Source of the DNA: Bacillota bacterium
GTDB taxonomy: Bacteria; Bacillota; Clostridia; Clostridiales; Caloramatoraceae
Direction of reading: 5' to 3'
Assembly (NCBI GenBank): GCA_023415335.1
Contig: JAEZLD010000048.1
Location: 24,157 to 88,156 of the forward strand
Length of the DNA: 64,000 nucleotides
Of the stretch, positions 17,928 through 26,816 are shown one piece after another. Position numbers and translations under genes: made by a program. Under the pieces are notes generated by a model, which searched no databases, had not been told where the DNA came from, and saw nothing but the letters and a program-made list of their open reading frames with translations. The stretch's first letter is position 1. Each line of letters starts with the position of its first letter.

Positions 17928-19766
17928 CTATGCTATACTTACCTCGTTAAATACTGCTTCAAACTCATCTGCATCAAGCTTCTCTTTTTCAAGAAGTGCC
18001 TCTGCAACCTTATGGAGCTTATCCATATGATCCTTCAGCATGTTTTCAGCTGCTTGATATCCTTCGCTTATGATTCTCTTTATTTCCTTGTCTATTTGAG
18101 CAGCAACCTCTTCACTGCAGTTCCTTGACTTGGTGAAATCCCTTCCAAGGAACACTTCGTCGTGTCCTGAGCCAAACTCTACAGGTCCTATAAGGTCGCT
18201 CATGCCATATTGGGTAACCATCTTCCTGGCCAGCCCTGTGGCTCTTTCAATATCGTTGCTGGCACCTGTACTTATATCGTCCAGTACAAGCTTTTCTGCA
18301 ACCCTGCCTCCAAGCATGATTGCAATAAGCTCCTCAAGCTCCCTCTTTGTAGCATAGCTCTTATCCTCCTTGGGAAGGGATGCAGTATATCCTCCTGCCA
18401 TACCCCTTGGAACTATGCTTACCTCGTGTACAGGATCTGCCAATGGGAACAGCCTTCTTACCACTGCATGGCCTGCCTCATGGTAGGCTGTAAGCTTTCT
18501 ATCATGCTCTGTCTGAACCCTGCTCTTTTTCTCTGGTCCCATCATTACCCTGGAAATGGATTCCTGAAGCTCAGACATTCCTATAAGCCTCTTGCCTCTT
18601 CTTACAGAAAGAAGGGCAGCCTCATTCATAAGATTCTCAAGGTCTGCTCCAGTAAAACCAGGAGTGCCCTTAGCAAGCACATTAAGATTAACATCAGGCT
18701 CGAGAGGTTTATTTCTAGAATGTATTTTAAGTATTTCCTCTCTGCCCTTAACATCAGGTGCATTTACTACAATCTGTCTGTCAAATCTGCCAGGTCTTAA
18801 GAGTGCATGGTCAAGTATATCAGGCCTATTGGTTGCCGCTATTACTATGGTACCCTCATTTACTCCGAAGCCGTCCATCTCGACGAGCAGCTGATTTAAT
18901 GTCTGCTCCCTCTCATCATGGCCACCACCAAGTCCTGCACCTCTCTGTCTTCCAACTGCATCTATTTCATCTATGAATATAATGCAAGGTGAATTCTTCT
19001 TTGCTGTTTCAAACAAATCTCTTACTCTTGATGCACCAACGCCTACAAACATCTCTACAAAGTCCGAGCCGCTGATACTGAAGAATGGAACTCCTGCTTC
19101 TCCAGCAACTGCCTTGGCAAGAAGTGTCTTACCGGTTCCTGGAGGGCCTACCAGAAGTATTCCCTTTGGTATCCTTGCACCAAGCTCAATATACTTCCTT
19201 GGCTGCTTTAGGAAGTCAACCACCTCAGCAAGCTCCGTCTTTTCCTCATCTGCTCCTGCAACATCGTTAAAGGTGACCTTTCTTTTGTCATTGGATGCCA
19301 GTCTTGCACGACTCTTTCCAAAGTTCATTACACCCTTTCCGCTGCTACTTGATTGGGATTGCTGTATAAATATAAACCATACGGCACCAAGCATTACAAA
19401 CATCAATATGTTTGGAAGCATCGACACCCACACAGGAAGTGTCTCAGGCGGCACATAGGAATGCTGTACCTTGCTCTCCTCCGGCTTATCGGAGTTATAC
19501 TCATTAACAATATCAATGAATTTTTCAATGCTTCCTACGTTGGAGATAAACTCTGTACCGTCTTTAAGCTTACCGCTGGCACTGTAATCTCCTTCACTAA
19601 TTTCTATTTTCTCAACATCCCCAGCTTCTAGCTTTGTAAGAAGTTCAGTAAGGGTAAATTTTTCAGGTTTCTGGGAATTACCATTGAACAATGAAATTGC
19701 CACAACAAAGGCTATTATAACTATAAGCCATATACTAGCATTTTTAAGGAATGATTTCTTCATCAT
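17928..19766 (-). CDS. ftsH: ATP-dependent zinc metalloprotease FtsH
   Basis: A 612-residue membrane AAA+ protease that degrades unstable or misassembled membrane and soluble proteins. There is a transmembrane helix near residues 11-28, an extracytoplasmic domain, a second helix near 110-130 ([19 protein letters not shown]), the AAA module with GPPGTGKT and [11 protein letters not shown], the second region of homology ([20 protein letters not shown]), and the HEAGH zinc site. Length is normal. The gene opens with two ATGs; the second (19763) has the better spacing to GGGGGG. It follows hpt by 59 bases. Confidence 0.98.
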   Translation of the reverse strand: MMKKSFLKNASIWLIVIIAFVVAISLFNGNSQKPEKFTLTELLTKLEAGDVEKIEISEGDYSASGKLKDGTEFISNVGSIEKFIDIVNEYNSDKPEESKVQHSYVPPETLPVWVSMLPNILMFVMLGAVWFIFIQQSQSSSSGKGVMNFGKSRARLASNDKRKVTFNDVAGADEEKTELAEVVDFLKQPRKYIELGARIPKGILLVGPPGTGKTLLAKAVAGEAGVPFFSISGSDFVEMFVGVGASRVRDLFETAKKNSPCIIFIDEIDAVGRQRGAGLGGGHDEREQTLNQLLVEMDGFGVNEGTIVIAATNRPDILDHALLRPGRFDRQIVVNAPDVKGREEILKIHSRNKPLEPDVNLNVLAKGTPGFTGADLENLMNEAALLSVRRGKRLIGMSELQESISRVMMGPEKKSRVQTEHDRKLTAYHEAGHAVVRRLFPLADPVHEVSIVPRGMAGGYTASLPKEDKSYATKRELEELIAIMLGGRVAEKLVLDDISTGASNDIERATGLARKMVTQYGMSDLIGPVEFGSGHDEVFLGRDFTKSRNCSEEVAAQIDKEIKRIISEGYQAAENMLKDHMDKLHKVAEALLEKEKLDADEFEAVFNEVSIA

Positions 19767-19825
19767 AACCCCCCTTTCTTATCTACATGTTATAATATTT
19801 TACCACACAATATTTGCGTTCTCAA

Positions 19826-20377
19826 TCAGTTAGTTTTATCGTTTTTGTAAACTTCCTCCTTTAATATTCCTATATATGGAAGGCTCCTGTACCATTCTGC
19901 ATAATCAAGTCCATAGCCTACTACGAACTCATCAGGTATGTTAAAGCCTATATAATCAGCCTTTATATCAGCTTTTCTTCTATCTGGTTTGTCAAGCAGC
20001 GAACATATTTTAATAGACTTTGGTCCTCTTGACTGAAGATAGCCCATAAGGTACTTAAGAGTTGTTCCAGTATCTATTATATCCTCAATTATTAGTATGT
20101 TTTTATCCTTAATATCTGCATCAAGATCCTTTAATATCCTTACAACCCCTGTAGACTTGGTTGATGCACCATAGCTTGAAACAGCCATGAAATCTATCTG
20201 TATGTCTATGCTCATGGCTTTCATTAGATCAGCCATAAAAGCGATGGAACCCTTAAGTATTCCAATAAACATTACTTTTTCATCCTTATAATCCTCGGAT
20301 ATCTGGTCTGCCAGCTCCTTTACCCTCTTTTGGATAGTTTCGTCGTCTAAAAGTATCTTTTTAATTGAATCATTCAT
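19826..20377 (-). CDS. hpt: Hypoxanthine-guanine phosphoribosyltransferase
   Basis: A 183-residue purine salvage enzyme that joins hypoxanthine or guanine to PRPP. The PRPP-binding loop is IIEDIIDTGTTLKYL and the N-terminal loop is GILKGSIAFMADL; DEFVVGYGLDY near the C-terminus contacts the purine. It overlaps the 3' end of tilS by eight bases, the same tilS-hpt-ftsH order found in B. subtilis, so it is co-expressed with tilS. Confidence 0.96.
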   Translation of the reverse strand: MNDSIKKILLDDETIQKRVKELADQISEDYKDEKVMFIGILKGSIAFMADLMKAMSIDIQIDFMAVSSYGASTKSTGVVRILKDLDADIKDKNILIIEDIIDTGTTLKYLMGYLQSRGPKSIKICSLLDKPDRRKADIKADYIGFNIPDEFVVGYGLDYAEWYRSLPYIGILKEEVYKNDKTN

Positions 20378-21743
20378 TCTTGTACCTCTCCAATCTTATT
20401 TCAATGATGTTTTCTGTTGCTTCGTCAATTTTATAGTTCCTTGTGTCACGCATCCCAACAAGCCATAATACCTCGCTGCCTGCTGCAATAATTAAAGCCT
20501 CCTGTCTCTTGTCAGATGGCACCTTTTTATCTATAAAATAATCCTTAAGCTTCTTTGTCCCTTTCATGCCATTAGGGCATATGTAATCCCCGTTTCTCCT
20601 GTTCCTTATTACTAAGCCATTTCCTATTTTATCATAATCAAAATATTTGATAAACCTATCATTACAAAAATGTCCATCATTTTTTTTGAGAAGTCTGGTA
20701 GAAACCATTGCATCAGCCTCCGCCACATGCACACTCCCCTCATTTGGAAGCTCATATTCAAAATCCTTTGTCTTCCCCTTCTTTAATATTTGGAAGCTGT
20801 CATATTGGATTCGGCATATTATTTCATTGGGAAGGCTTATATACTTACCAGTCCTCCCTTTTGATATTATGTCAATACAATCCTCTATATGCTTGCTTTC
20901 TATGTTATTAAGGCCTCCCTTGACCTTTTCAATAGCCAGTCTGATAATCCTCCTTTTAATGGACACATGCAGCAGGTTGAATTCACTTAAAGAAAGGCCA
21001 TCCTTTCTTTTCAGCTTCTCCATTTCAATAAGTGCCCTGGAATTAAGATAATCATCGTCCTGCCTTGCCAGGTCTGAGGCCTTTGATATGCACTCTATTA
21101 TGTTTGGATTGAAATTTTCCTTTATGTATGGAATAAACTCAAGCCTGAGCTTATTTCTGGCATATATATCTTTATTATTAGTACTGTCATGCATTGGGTT
21201 AAGTCCCTGTGCACTGCAATAGTCCTCTATCTCCTCTCTGGTGCAGTATAAAAGTGGTCTTATGTAGCACTCCGCCCTTACAGGTTTTATACCACCTAAA
21301 CCGCTTATTCCAGAGCCCCTGAGAAAATGCATTATGACAGTTTCAGCCTGGTCATTCATATTATGGGCAATAGCGATTCTCTTTGCCCCAACCTTTTTTG
21401 CAATCTCTTCGAATAGCCTGTATCTCTGATATCTTCCCGCTTCCTCCTCAGACATCTGATGCTCCCTGGCATAAGCTGGTACATCAACGCTTCTTGATAT
21501 GAACGGCACCCCTAGCTGGTTTGAAAATTTCCTGGCAAACTGCTCATCTCTATCTGCCTCCTCCCCCCTGATCATATGGTTCAGATGGACAGCATAAAGC
21601 TTAATATCATACAGCTGCCTTAGGCTGGACAAAATATGAAGCATACACACTGAATCGGGTCCCCCCGACAGTCCTACAATTATTGCATCCCCGCAGTTTA
21701 TCATTTTATTGGTCTCAATAGTGTATATGACCTTTTCCCTCAT
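20370..21743 (-). CDS. tilS: tRNA(Ile)-lysidine synthetase
   Basis: A 457-residue PP-loop ATPase that converts C34 of the CAU-anticodon tRNA-Ile to lysidine, so that it reads AUA. The signature SGGPDSVCMLHIL is near residue 25, and AIAHNMNDQAETVIMHFLRGSG is the conserved lysidine-synthase motif. The C-terminal part carries the TilS-specific domains (ICPNGMKGTKKLKDYFIDKKVP). Length is normal for Firmicutes. It overlaps hpt by eight bases. Confidence 0.96.
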   Translation of the reverse strand: MREKVIYTIETNKMINCGDAIIVGLSGGPDSVCMLHILSSLRQLYDIKLYAVHLNHMIRGEEADRDEQFARKFSNQLGVPFISRSVDVPAYAREHQMSEEEAGRYQRYRLFEEIAKKVGAKRIAIAHNMNDQAETVIMHFLRGSGISGLGGIKPVRAECYIRPLLYCTREEIEDYCSAQGLNPMHDSTNNKDIYARNKLRLEFIPYIKENFNPNIIECISKASDLARQDDDYLNSRALIEMEKLKRKDGLSLSEFNLLHVSIKRRIIRLAIEKVKGGLNNIESKHIEDCIDIISKGRTGKYISLPNEIICRIQYDSFQILKKGKTKDFEYELPNEGSVHVAEADAMVSTRLLKKNDGHFCNDRFIKYFDYDKIGNGLVIRNRRNGDYICPNGMKGTKKLKDYFIDKKVPSDKRQEALIIAAGSEVLWLVGMRDTRNYKIDEATENIIEIRLERYKNE

Positions 21744-21841
21744 GTTTAATCACTCTTTTTTTCATATTAAATTCTATCCCTACTTTTACACATATATACA
21801 CTATATCAAATAATATTAAAAAGTAAAAGCATTAATATAAA

Positions 21842-21866
21842 TTAGAGGCCCTTGAAAAGGGCCCCC
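21842..21866 (-). terminator. Probable terminator of spoIIE
   Basis: GGCCCTT pairs with AAGGGCC around TTC on the minus strand, followed by TCTAATTTATATT. It lies about ten bases after the spoIIE stop. The U-tract is weak, so some read-through into tilS is possible. Confidence 0.55.
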
Positions 21867-21877
21867 AATCCACACCA

Positions 21878-24265
21878 TCAATCATGCTGCTTCCATATCT
21901 TAGACACAAGCACCGTCATGTCGTCCTTTGCCTCCCCTTTATAATTGTCCTCCGCCATTTTGAGAAGGCTGTCTGCAATATCCCTTGGATTTCCACTTTC
22001 CATGGAGCGTATGGTCTTCTCTAACCATTCTTCGTTCTCCAAGCCCATGGAATCCTCTATCCCATCAGTGACCATAATAATAATGTCTCCATCCTCCAGC
22101 TCTACTATTTCACTTTCAATCTCAATATCCTCCAGTATTCCTACAGGAAGTGAAGAGGATCTAAGTATACGAACACTGTCTCCTGATTTAATAAAGGTTG
22201 CTGCAGAGCCTATTTTAACAAATTCACCCACACCATTGTATAGGTCTATAATTCCAAGGTCAATTGTGGCATAGCTTTCTTCACAGGACCTGAGTATTAG
22301 AACTGAATTGATTGCCTTAATAGCCGAGGTTCTCTCATAGCCTGCCGCCATAAGCTTTTCAAGAAGCGATATGGTAACACTGCTTTCCATAGCTGCTGCG
22401 CTGCCACTTCCCATACCATCACTTATTGCCAGCATATATCTTCCCCTGCTTATATTCCCATGGAAGCAGGTATCCCCGCAAACCTTCTCCAGCGGCTTTT
22501 GTGCCATAGCAGAGACTATGTTGTAGCATTCAGCCTCTACAAGCTTAAACTGACACAAAGAGCAGTCACTGTTAAGCCTGCATTTAACACTATCCTTTGT
22601 CATTCTGATACCAAGCACCTTGGATATAACCGTGGTATATTCCCTTGAGCAGGACTGCTTCCCCATACATGGTGTTCTATAAATAGAAACCTCATGCTTC
22701 CCATTATTATCCCTTACTGCTATTACATCATCAAACTCCAGGCCCATATTATCTAAGGCCACTCCTATACTCTCCTCCAGGTCGTTTTTAAACTCAAAAG
22801 AGGTTCCTACATCACTAGCCATGGAGTTTACCATATTTGATATACTTTCAAGCTGCTGTCCAACAATTCTCTTGGAATTGAATATTTTTCTTCTCCATTT
22901 ACTATTAAGCTTAAATATTTCAAATACCATATTCACCTGACGTGCAAGCTCATTTGCTCTTATGCACTTTCTCTGCAGCTCTTCTGGCATATCCTTTAGA
23001 CTTATCCTGCCCTTTTTCTCTGCCAGCTCCATCATTGTCTTAAACGAATCATAGGTCTTGTAGAACTCTCTTTTCCAGCAAAGATTTCTGCCCTCACATA
23101 CTGCACACACCTTATCAGCAACGCTCTCCACCAATCCATCCACCTCTGACTTTCTGAATATGTCTTTATCCGAAGTTTCATTTAATGCCTCGGAGAGGTC
23201 TGTAAGGGTGGCTGCAATCTCACGCATCCTGCCCCCCATCATCTCACGGACTCTCTGGGAATACAGCTTTTGAAGCTCCAGCCCTCTTTCCTCCGCATCC
23301 ATCATTTGAGCTGCCTTTTCATAAAAGCCTTTTCTTACCATAAGAAATACAACAGCTCCTATAGCTGCCTCTATTACGTCCTCTGCATATATAACTCCTT
23401 TTCCATTAAGTCCAATTAGAAATATATATACAGCTAAAAAAGCTAAGGATGAAAGAGCTTTATTTTTCCCTCTGAAGGTTCCTGCTGAAAGCCCTGAAGC
23501 TCCATAAATACCTATGTATGTCATTGCTGCCCCTCCGGTCAGGCTTAATGCCATACCCAGGAGCAGTCCTGTAAAGGCCCCTGAAGATGCGCCTTCTACA
23601 TAACCTATAAACATTGTAATAAACACTGTCAATATTCTTCTTATGTTTACCCCACCATAGCCTATATCCCAAAGCCCTCCCATAAGCATCACAGCCATGA
23701 AGCCCACACAAGCCCATTCCTCTCTTGATAGCAGTTTTCTTTTTGTTATGCGGAAGCACAAGGGAATACCATAGGAAAAAACATATCCAAAGCCTGCTGA
23801 GAGGGCGGCCTCAACACCTGCCAGGAATATACTATAGCCAGTGCTGTAGTCATTCATTACTATGAGGTTAAAAGAAATAAATGAAATAAAGCTTACTAAA
23901 AAGCCTACTATAAGCACAGCTGCATTCTTTTCCTCCAGCCTTAATGAATAAAATATGCCCGCAAGCAGCATTACCACGCATGCATGACATACCCCTTCTG
24001 CAAAGCTGGCACTACACATATATCCTGATGCTATAGCCGCTGCCGAGATAGCTGCATAGCTTCTGCCAAGAGCTATGTATACTGCTATGAAAAATCCTAT
24101 ACCAAAGGGACTTAGTCCTCCAATTATTACTGTTCTTCCCATCAAGAAGGCACAAGCATATATAAAAAGTGCCTCCCTGGAGAAAACCATAGCATGCCAT
24201 TTCCTCCTTGCCATTTTTGTTTCCTGTCCTGTTTGTTTATATATCCTGAGCTGCTGCCCATACAT
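21878..24265 (-). CDS. spoIIE: Stage II sporulation protein E (membrane PP2C phosphatase)
   Basis: A 795-residue protein. The N-terminal third (about 30-320) contains some ten hydrophobic segments, a linker follows, and the C-terminal PP2C domain shows MLAISDGMGSGSAA and DIIIMVTDGIED with metal-binding aspartates. SpoIIE dephosphorylates SpoIIAA to activate sigma-F in the forespore and associates with the polar septum. The start at 24265 is chosen because GAGG lies eight bases upstream; the in-frame GTG at 24274 is part of that site. A promoter with the unusual long spacer of Spo0A-dependent promoters lies just upstream. It stands between yabR/tRNAs and tilS, as in B. subtilis. Confidence 0.97.
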   Translation of the reverse strand: MYGQQLRIYKQTGQETKMARRKWHAMVFSREALFIYACAFLMGRTVIIGGLSPFGIGFFIAVYIALGRSYAAISAAAIASGYMCSASFAEGVCHACVVMLLAGIFYSLRLEEKNAAVLIVGFLVSFISFISFNLIVMNDYSTGYSIFLAGVEAALSAGFGYVFSYGIPLCFRITKRKLLSREEWACVGFMAVMLMGGLWDIGYGGVNIRRILTVFITMFIGYVEGASSGAFTGLLLGMALSLTGGAAMTYIGIYGASGLSAGTFRGKNKALSSLAFLAVYIFLIGLNGKGVIYAEDVIEAAIGAVVFLMVRKGFYEKAAQMMDAEERGLELQKLYSQRVREMMGGRMREIAATLTDLSEALNETSDKDIFRKSEVDGLVESVADKVCAVCEGRNLCWKREFYKTYDSFKTMMELAEKKGRISLKDMPEELQRKCIRANELARQVNMVFEIFKLNSKWRRKIFNSKRIVGQQLESISNMVNSMASDVGTSFEFKNDLEESIGVALDNMGLEFDDVIAVRDNNGKHEVSIYRTPCMGKQSCSREYTTVISKVLGIRMTKDSVKCRLNSDCSLCQFKLVEAECYNIVSAMAQKPLEKVCGDTCFHGNISRGRYMLAISDGMGSGSAAAMESSVTISLLEKLMAAGYERTSAIKAINSVLILRSCEESYATIDLGIIDLYNGVGEFVKIGSAATFIKSGDSVRILRSSSLPVGILEDIEIESEIVELEDGDIIIMVTDGIEDSMGLENEEWLEKTIRSMESGNPRDIADSLLKMAEDNYKGEAKDDMTVLVSKIWKQHD

Positions 24266-24273
24266 AAAAAACA

Positions 24274-24295
24274 CCTCACATCCGTTGACGTGAGG
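24274..24295 (-). repeat. Inverted repeat over the spoIIE ribosome site
   Basis: CCTCAC (24290-24295 on the minus strand) can pair with GTGAGG (24274-24279), which contains the spoIIE Shine-Dalgarno. The stem can extend by two base pairs past one mismatch. The likely transcription start (about 24291) falls inside the 5' arm, so it could be either a DNA operator at +1 or a short leader hairpin. Confidence 0.5.
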
Positions 24296-24297
24296 TT

Positions 24298-24330
24298 ATT
24301 ATATCAAATCAATCCGTATTTATTTGTCAC
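24298..24330 (-). promoter_or_regulatory. spoIIE promoter with 21-bp spacer (Spo0A-type)
   Basis: A perfect -10 TATAAT (24298-24303) is preceded by GTGACA (24325-24330) at exactly 21 bp instead of 17. The B. subtilis spoIIE and spoIIG promoters use sigma-A with such long spacers and need phosphorylated Spo0A. A near-match to a Spo0A box (AGTCGAA against TGTCGAA) lies about 110 bases upstream of the start point, at 24397-24403. Confidence 0.65.
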
Positions 24331-24340
24331 AATGTAAATA

Positions 24341-24357
24341 AGAGTTATGTTAACTCT
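24341..24357 (-). terminator. Perfect hairpin between the gamma-carbonic anhydrase-like gene and spoIIE
   Basis: AGAGTTA and TAACTCT form a perfect 7-bp stem with a 3-nt loop. On the minus strand it is followed by TATTTACATT, a weak U-tract. It may end the upstream transcript or be a regulatory palindrome just above the spoIIE promoter. Confidence 0.4.
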
Positions 24358-24495
24358 ATGACAATAACAAGTGGTTTACATTACGTTAAAATAAACTTCG
24401 ACTTCTATTCCGTATTTCTAATTAAGAAAGGATAACATTCATAGCTAATAATAGGGAACGTTTTTATAATCCTTACTAAATCTCCGCATATAATA

Positions 24496-24999
24496 TTATT
24501 TCATGTACTCCTTTGAAAGCTCTGCATAATGTGAAGCATTCCACTTGATTCCTTCTATATTCTCTTGGGAAAGGGCTCTGATAACCTTACCAGGTACTCC
24601 CAACACCAGAGAATTATCAGGAATCACCTGGTTTTCAGTTACGACGGCACCTGCACCAATTATGCAGTTATTACCTACCTTTACTCCATTCATTATTATG
24701 GCACCCATGCCCACCATAACGCTATTACCTATGCTACATCCATGGACAATTGCATTATGACCAATGGTTACTCCCTCCCCTATAGTCAGATTAAAGCCCT
24801 TATCCCCATGAAGGGTAGCATTGTCCTGAATATTGCTTCTGCTTCCTATGGTAATATCACACGTATCACCACGTACAACTGCCCCAAACCATACAGAACA
24901 GTCTCCACTAAGCTTTACATTTCCTATAATTGTTGAATTGTCAGCTACAAAGCAGCTGGTATGTATGGAGGGGGTGATGTTTTTAAAGGATTTTATCAT
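24496..24999 (-). CDS. Gamma-carbonic anhydrase-like hexapeptide-repeat protein
   Basis: A 167-residue left-handed beta-helix protein of the YrdA/PaaY family. Hexapeptide repeats run through the middle (STIIGNVKLSGDCSVWFGAV, then RGDTCDITIGSRSNIQDNA, and VTIGHNAIVHGCSIGNSVMVG). Histidines in LHGDKG, IGHNAIVHG match the metal-ligand positions of gamma-carbonic anhydrases. Activity cannot be inferred with confidence, since many relatives have unknown roles. The start at 24999 has an AGGAG site; an in-frame TTG at 25008 is less likely. It is unrelated in function to its neighbours. Confidence 0.9.
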   Translation of the reverse strand: MIKSFKNITPSIHTSCFVADNSTIIGNVKLSGDCSVWFGAVVRGDTCDITIGSRSNIQDNATLHGDKGFNLTIGEGVTIGHNAIVHGCSIGNSVMVGMGAIIMNGVKVGNNCIIGAGAVVTENQVIPDNSLVLGVPGKVIRALSQENIEGIKWNASHYAELSKEYMK

Positions 25000-25036
25000 A
25001 TATATCAACTCCTAAATAGAATTATATGTTCTATTA

Positions 25037-25387
25037 TTAATTATTTTTTATGGTTTTAACTGATGCAATCAACATTCGGCGTATAGAGCCACACATTTGC
25101 AATAGCTGCTTTTTCTTTTCTTCATCAATATATCCCGTATCTGACAGGAGTTCTATCCAATATTCAGTTTCATAGCACTCCTTTAAGGAAATTTCCAACT
25201 TTGAGATAAAGTCCTGTTTTCCCTGTGCATAGTTTGCCTCATGAATATTTGCTCCAATACTAGTTCCAGAACGAAGTAGTTGATTGCATAATGGTGATGG
25301 TGCATGTATAGATTGTAAACCCTTAATTAGAAATACAATTTCTTTTGCTAGTTCCTTGGATTTTTCTTTTAAAATCCCCTCAGACAT
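25037..25387 (-). CDS. Four-helix-bundle protein (23S rRNA intervening-sequence family)
   Basis: A 116-residue all-helical protein of the four-helix-bundle family first seen in 23S rRNA intervening sequences (TIGR02436-type), also related to the Avd accessory proteins of diversity-generating retroelements. Typical positions are visible: IVFLIKGLQSI, NQLLRSGTSIGANIHEANYA, KLEISLKECYETEYWIELL. The start at 25387 follows AAAGGTGG; upstream ATGs (25411, 25405) lack sites. It probably binds structured nucleic acid. It lies directly downstream (same strand) of an unusual tandem hairpin array and the tRNA cluster, with a TATAAT (25412-25417) just before it. No reverse transcriptase gene is present. 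Confidence 0.88.
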   Translation of the reverse strand: MSEGILKEKSKELAKEIVFLIKGLQSIHAPSPLCNQLLRSGTSIGANIHEANYAQGKQDFISKLEISLKECYETEYWIELLSDTGYIDEEKKKQLLQMCGSIRRMLIASVKTIKNN

Positions 25388-25464
25388 AAAGCTACCACCT
25401 TTCATGAACATATTATATCACATAAAATGGAAGGTGTTTTTATGTCCTGCGAACGGCCAATATA

Positions 25465-25901
25465 GTTGAAAAAAAGCACTTGCTACTATCTCCCTATAAG
25501 TATTAGTAATAAGTTATATTCCGTCCTGCGGACGGAGTGATATTCTGGCCTTTAGCCATAGTGATATTGAGTTCTTCGAACTCAGTGATATTATATTCGC
25601 CTTTTTACTCTGGGCGCAGCCTAATATCACTGCGTAGCAACATCACTGGCGAAGCCAATATATCTCGCCAACGGCGAATATAGTTGAAAAAATAGCACTT
25701 GCTACTATCTCCCTATAAGTATTAGTAATAAGTTATATTCCGTCCTGCGGACGGAGTGATATTCTGGCCTTTAGCCATTGTGATATTGAGCTCTTCGAGC
25801 TCAGTGATATTATATTCGCCTTTTTACTCTAGGCGCAGCCTAATATCACTGCGTAGCAATATCGCTGGCGAAGCCAATATATCTCGCCAATGGCGAATAT
25901 A
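25465..25901. repeat. Two tandem ~218-bp units, each an array of short hairpins
   Basis: Unit 1 (25465-25682) and unit 2 (25683-25901) are about 96% identical. On the minus strand each carries seven short palindromes spaced by GATATT/AATATCAC linkers: CGCCATTGGCG, TGGCTTCGCCA, TGCTACGCA, AGGCTGCGCCT, GAGCTCGAAGAGCTC, TGGCTAAAGGCCA and CCGTCCGCAGGACGG. One hairpin differs between units by paired changes (GAGTTC/GAACTC against GAGCTC/GAGCTC), so the stem is kept. Each unit begins on the plus strand with GTTGAAAAAA and GCACTTGCT, a truncated copy of the tRNA terminator. The same GTTGAAAA start recurs at 25902 with the complete terminator. No coding capacity is seen. Confidence 0.9.
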
Positions 25902-25905
25902 GTTG

Positions 25906-25941
25906 AAAAAAAAGCACTTGCTTGCGCAAGTGCTTTTTTTT
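25906..25941 (-). terminator. Terminator of the tRNA cluster
   Basis: AGCACTTG and CAAGTGCT form the stem, flanked by an A-run and followed on the minus strand by eight T. It lies two bases after the 3' CCA of the last tRNA. Its sequence is partly copied at the head of each hairpin-array unit. Confidence 0.92.
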
Positions 25942-25942
25942 C

Positions 25943-26019
25943 TGGTGGCGGCGGGGAGATTCGAACTCTCGACACTCCGGGTATGAACCGAATGCTCTGG
26001 CCAACTGAGCTACGCCGCC
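25943..26019 (-). tRNA. tRNA-Met (CAT), elongator
   Basis: 77 nt including an encoded CCA. Acceptor GGCGGCG pairs with CGCCGCC; the anticodon loop is TTCATAC within stems TTCGG/CCGGA; the T-loop is GTTCGAATC. The acceptor and D-arm resemble elongator tRNA-Met rather than the CAT-anticodon tRNA-Ile. Confidence 0.93.
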
Positions 26020-26022
26020 ATA

Positions 26023-26098
<76 letters not shown>

Positions 26099-26110
26099 AT
26101 ATTATTAAAT

Positions 26111-26200
26111 TGGTGCCGGAGACCGGGATCGAACCGGTACGGACCTTTAGGGTCCGCAGGATTTTAAGTCCTGTGCGTCTGCCAGTTCCGCCACTCCGGC
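26111..26200 (-). tRNA. tRNA-Leu (TAA)
   Basis: 90 nt with encoded CCA and a long variable arm (GGACCCTAAAGGTCC region), as in class II tRNAs. Acceptor GCCGGAG pairs with CTCCGGC, and the anticodon loop is CTTAAAA. It is the first gene of the three-tRNA transcript. Confidence 0.95.
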
Positions 26201-26223
26201 ATCATTGACTAGCGACATTATTT

Positions 26224-26252
26224 ATTATATAATGCTTTTTCAAATACGTCAA
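26224..26252 (-). promoter_or_regulatory. Promoter of the tRNA cluster
   Basis: -35 TTGACG (26247-26252) and -10 TATAAT (26224-26229) on the minus strand, 17 bases apart and ending about 25 bases before the tRNA-Leu gene. Confidence 0.85.
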
Positions 26253-26371
26253 CATGATTTTTGAACATATTTTCAGGGATAATATGGTATTAATATCATA
26301 TACCCTCCCCCTTAGCAAATATAAAATATAAAAAGGTACTTTACCTAATGGCAAAATACCTGTAAATAGCT

Positions 26372-26779
26372 TTAATATCTTCTAGAATAACCCCCACTTC
26401 TTTTATTGTCCTGATTCTTCTTGATATCCTGTATTCTTTCATCGCTGTCCTTTAGGAACTTGGCCAATCTTTCTTCAAATGATAGGCTGGCCACCTTTTT
26501 CCTGTCGCTGTCCCTATCAAAGTCCACAGGCCTGGAGGTCTTTTTAACGGGATTAGCCTGTCTTATTGATAAGCTTACCTTTCCATCTGCATCAATGCCT
26601 ATAACCTTTACTTTTACCTTATCATGCTCCTTAAGATGGTTTCTGATATCCTTTACATAGCTGTCGGATACCTCTGAAATATGAACCAGTCCTGTCCTAC
26701 CTGACACCTCAACAAATGCACCAAAGTTGGTTATATTCACCACAGTGCCATCTAATATGCTACCTACCTGAAGGGTCAT
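26372..26779 (-). CDS. yabR: S1 RNA-binding domain protein (YabR-like)
   Basis: A 135-residue protein with one N-terminal S1 domain (about 1-75): VGSILDGTVVNITNFGAFVEV, GLVHISEVSD and VKVIGIDADGKVSLSIRQA. The C-terminal part is charged and low in complexity (KKNQDNKRSGGYSRRY). It likely binds RNA or the ribosome. The same gene follows divIC in B. subtilis. It has its own promoter. Confidence 0.93.
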   Translation of the reverse strand: MTLQVGSILDGTVVNITNFGAFVEVSGRTGLVHISEVSDSYVKDIRNHLKEHDKVKVKVIGIDADGKVSLSIRQANPVKKTSRPVDFDRDSDRKKVASLSFEERLAKFLKDSDERIQDIKKNQDNKRSGGYSRRY

Positions 26780-26816
26780 ACTAAAAAACTTCCTCCTTAA
26801 TTGTATTAATGATATT

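Noticed and set aside
25465..25901. CRISPR array
   Set aside because: The palindromes differ in sequence from each other, spacers are only 6-10 nt, and the period reflects two tandem 218-bp units, not repeat-spacer units; no cas genes are present.
25037..25901. Diversity-generating retroelement suggested by an Avd-like four-helix-bundle protein
   Set aside because: There is no reverse transcriptase gene and no template/variable repeat pair with adenine-specific changes.
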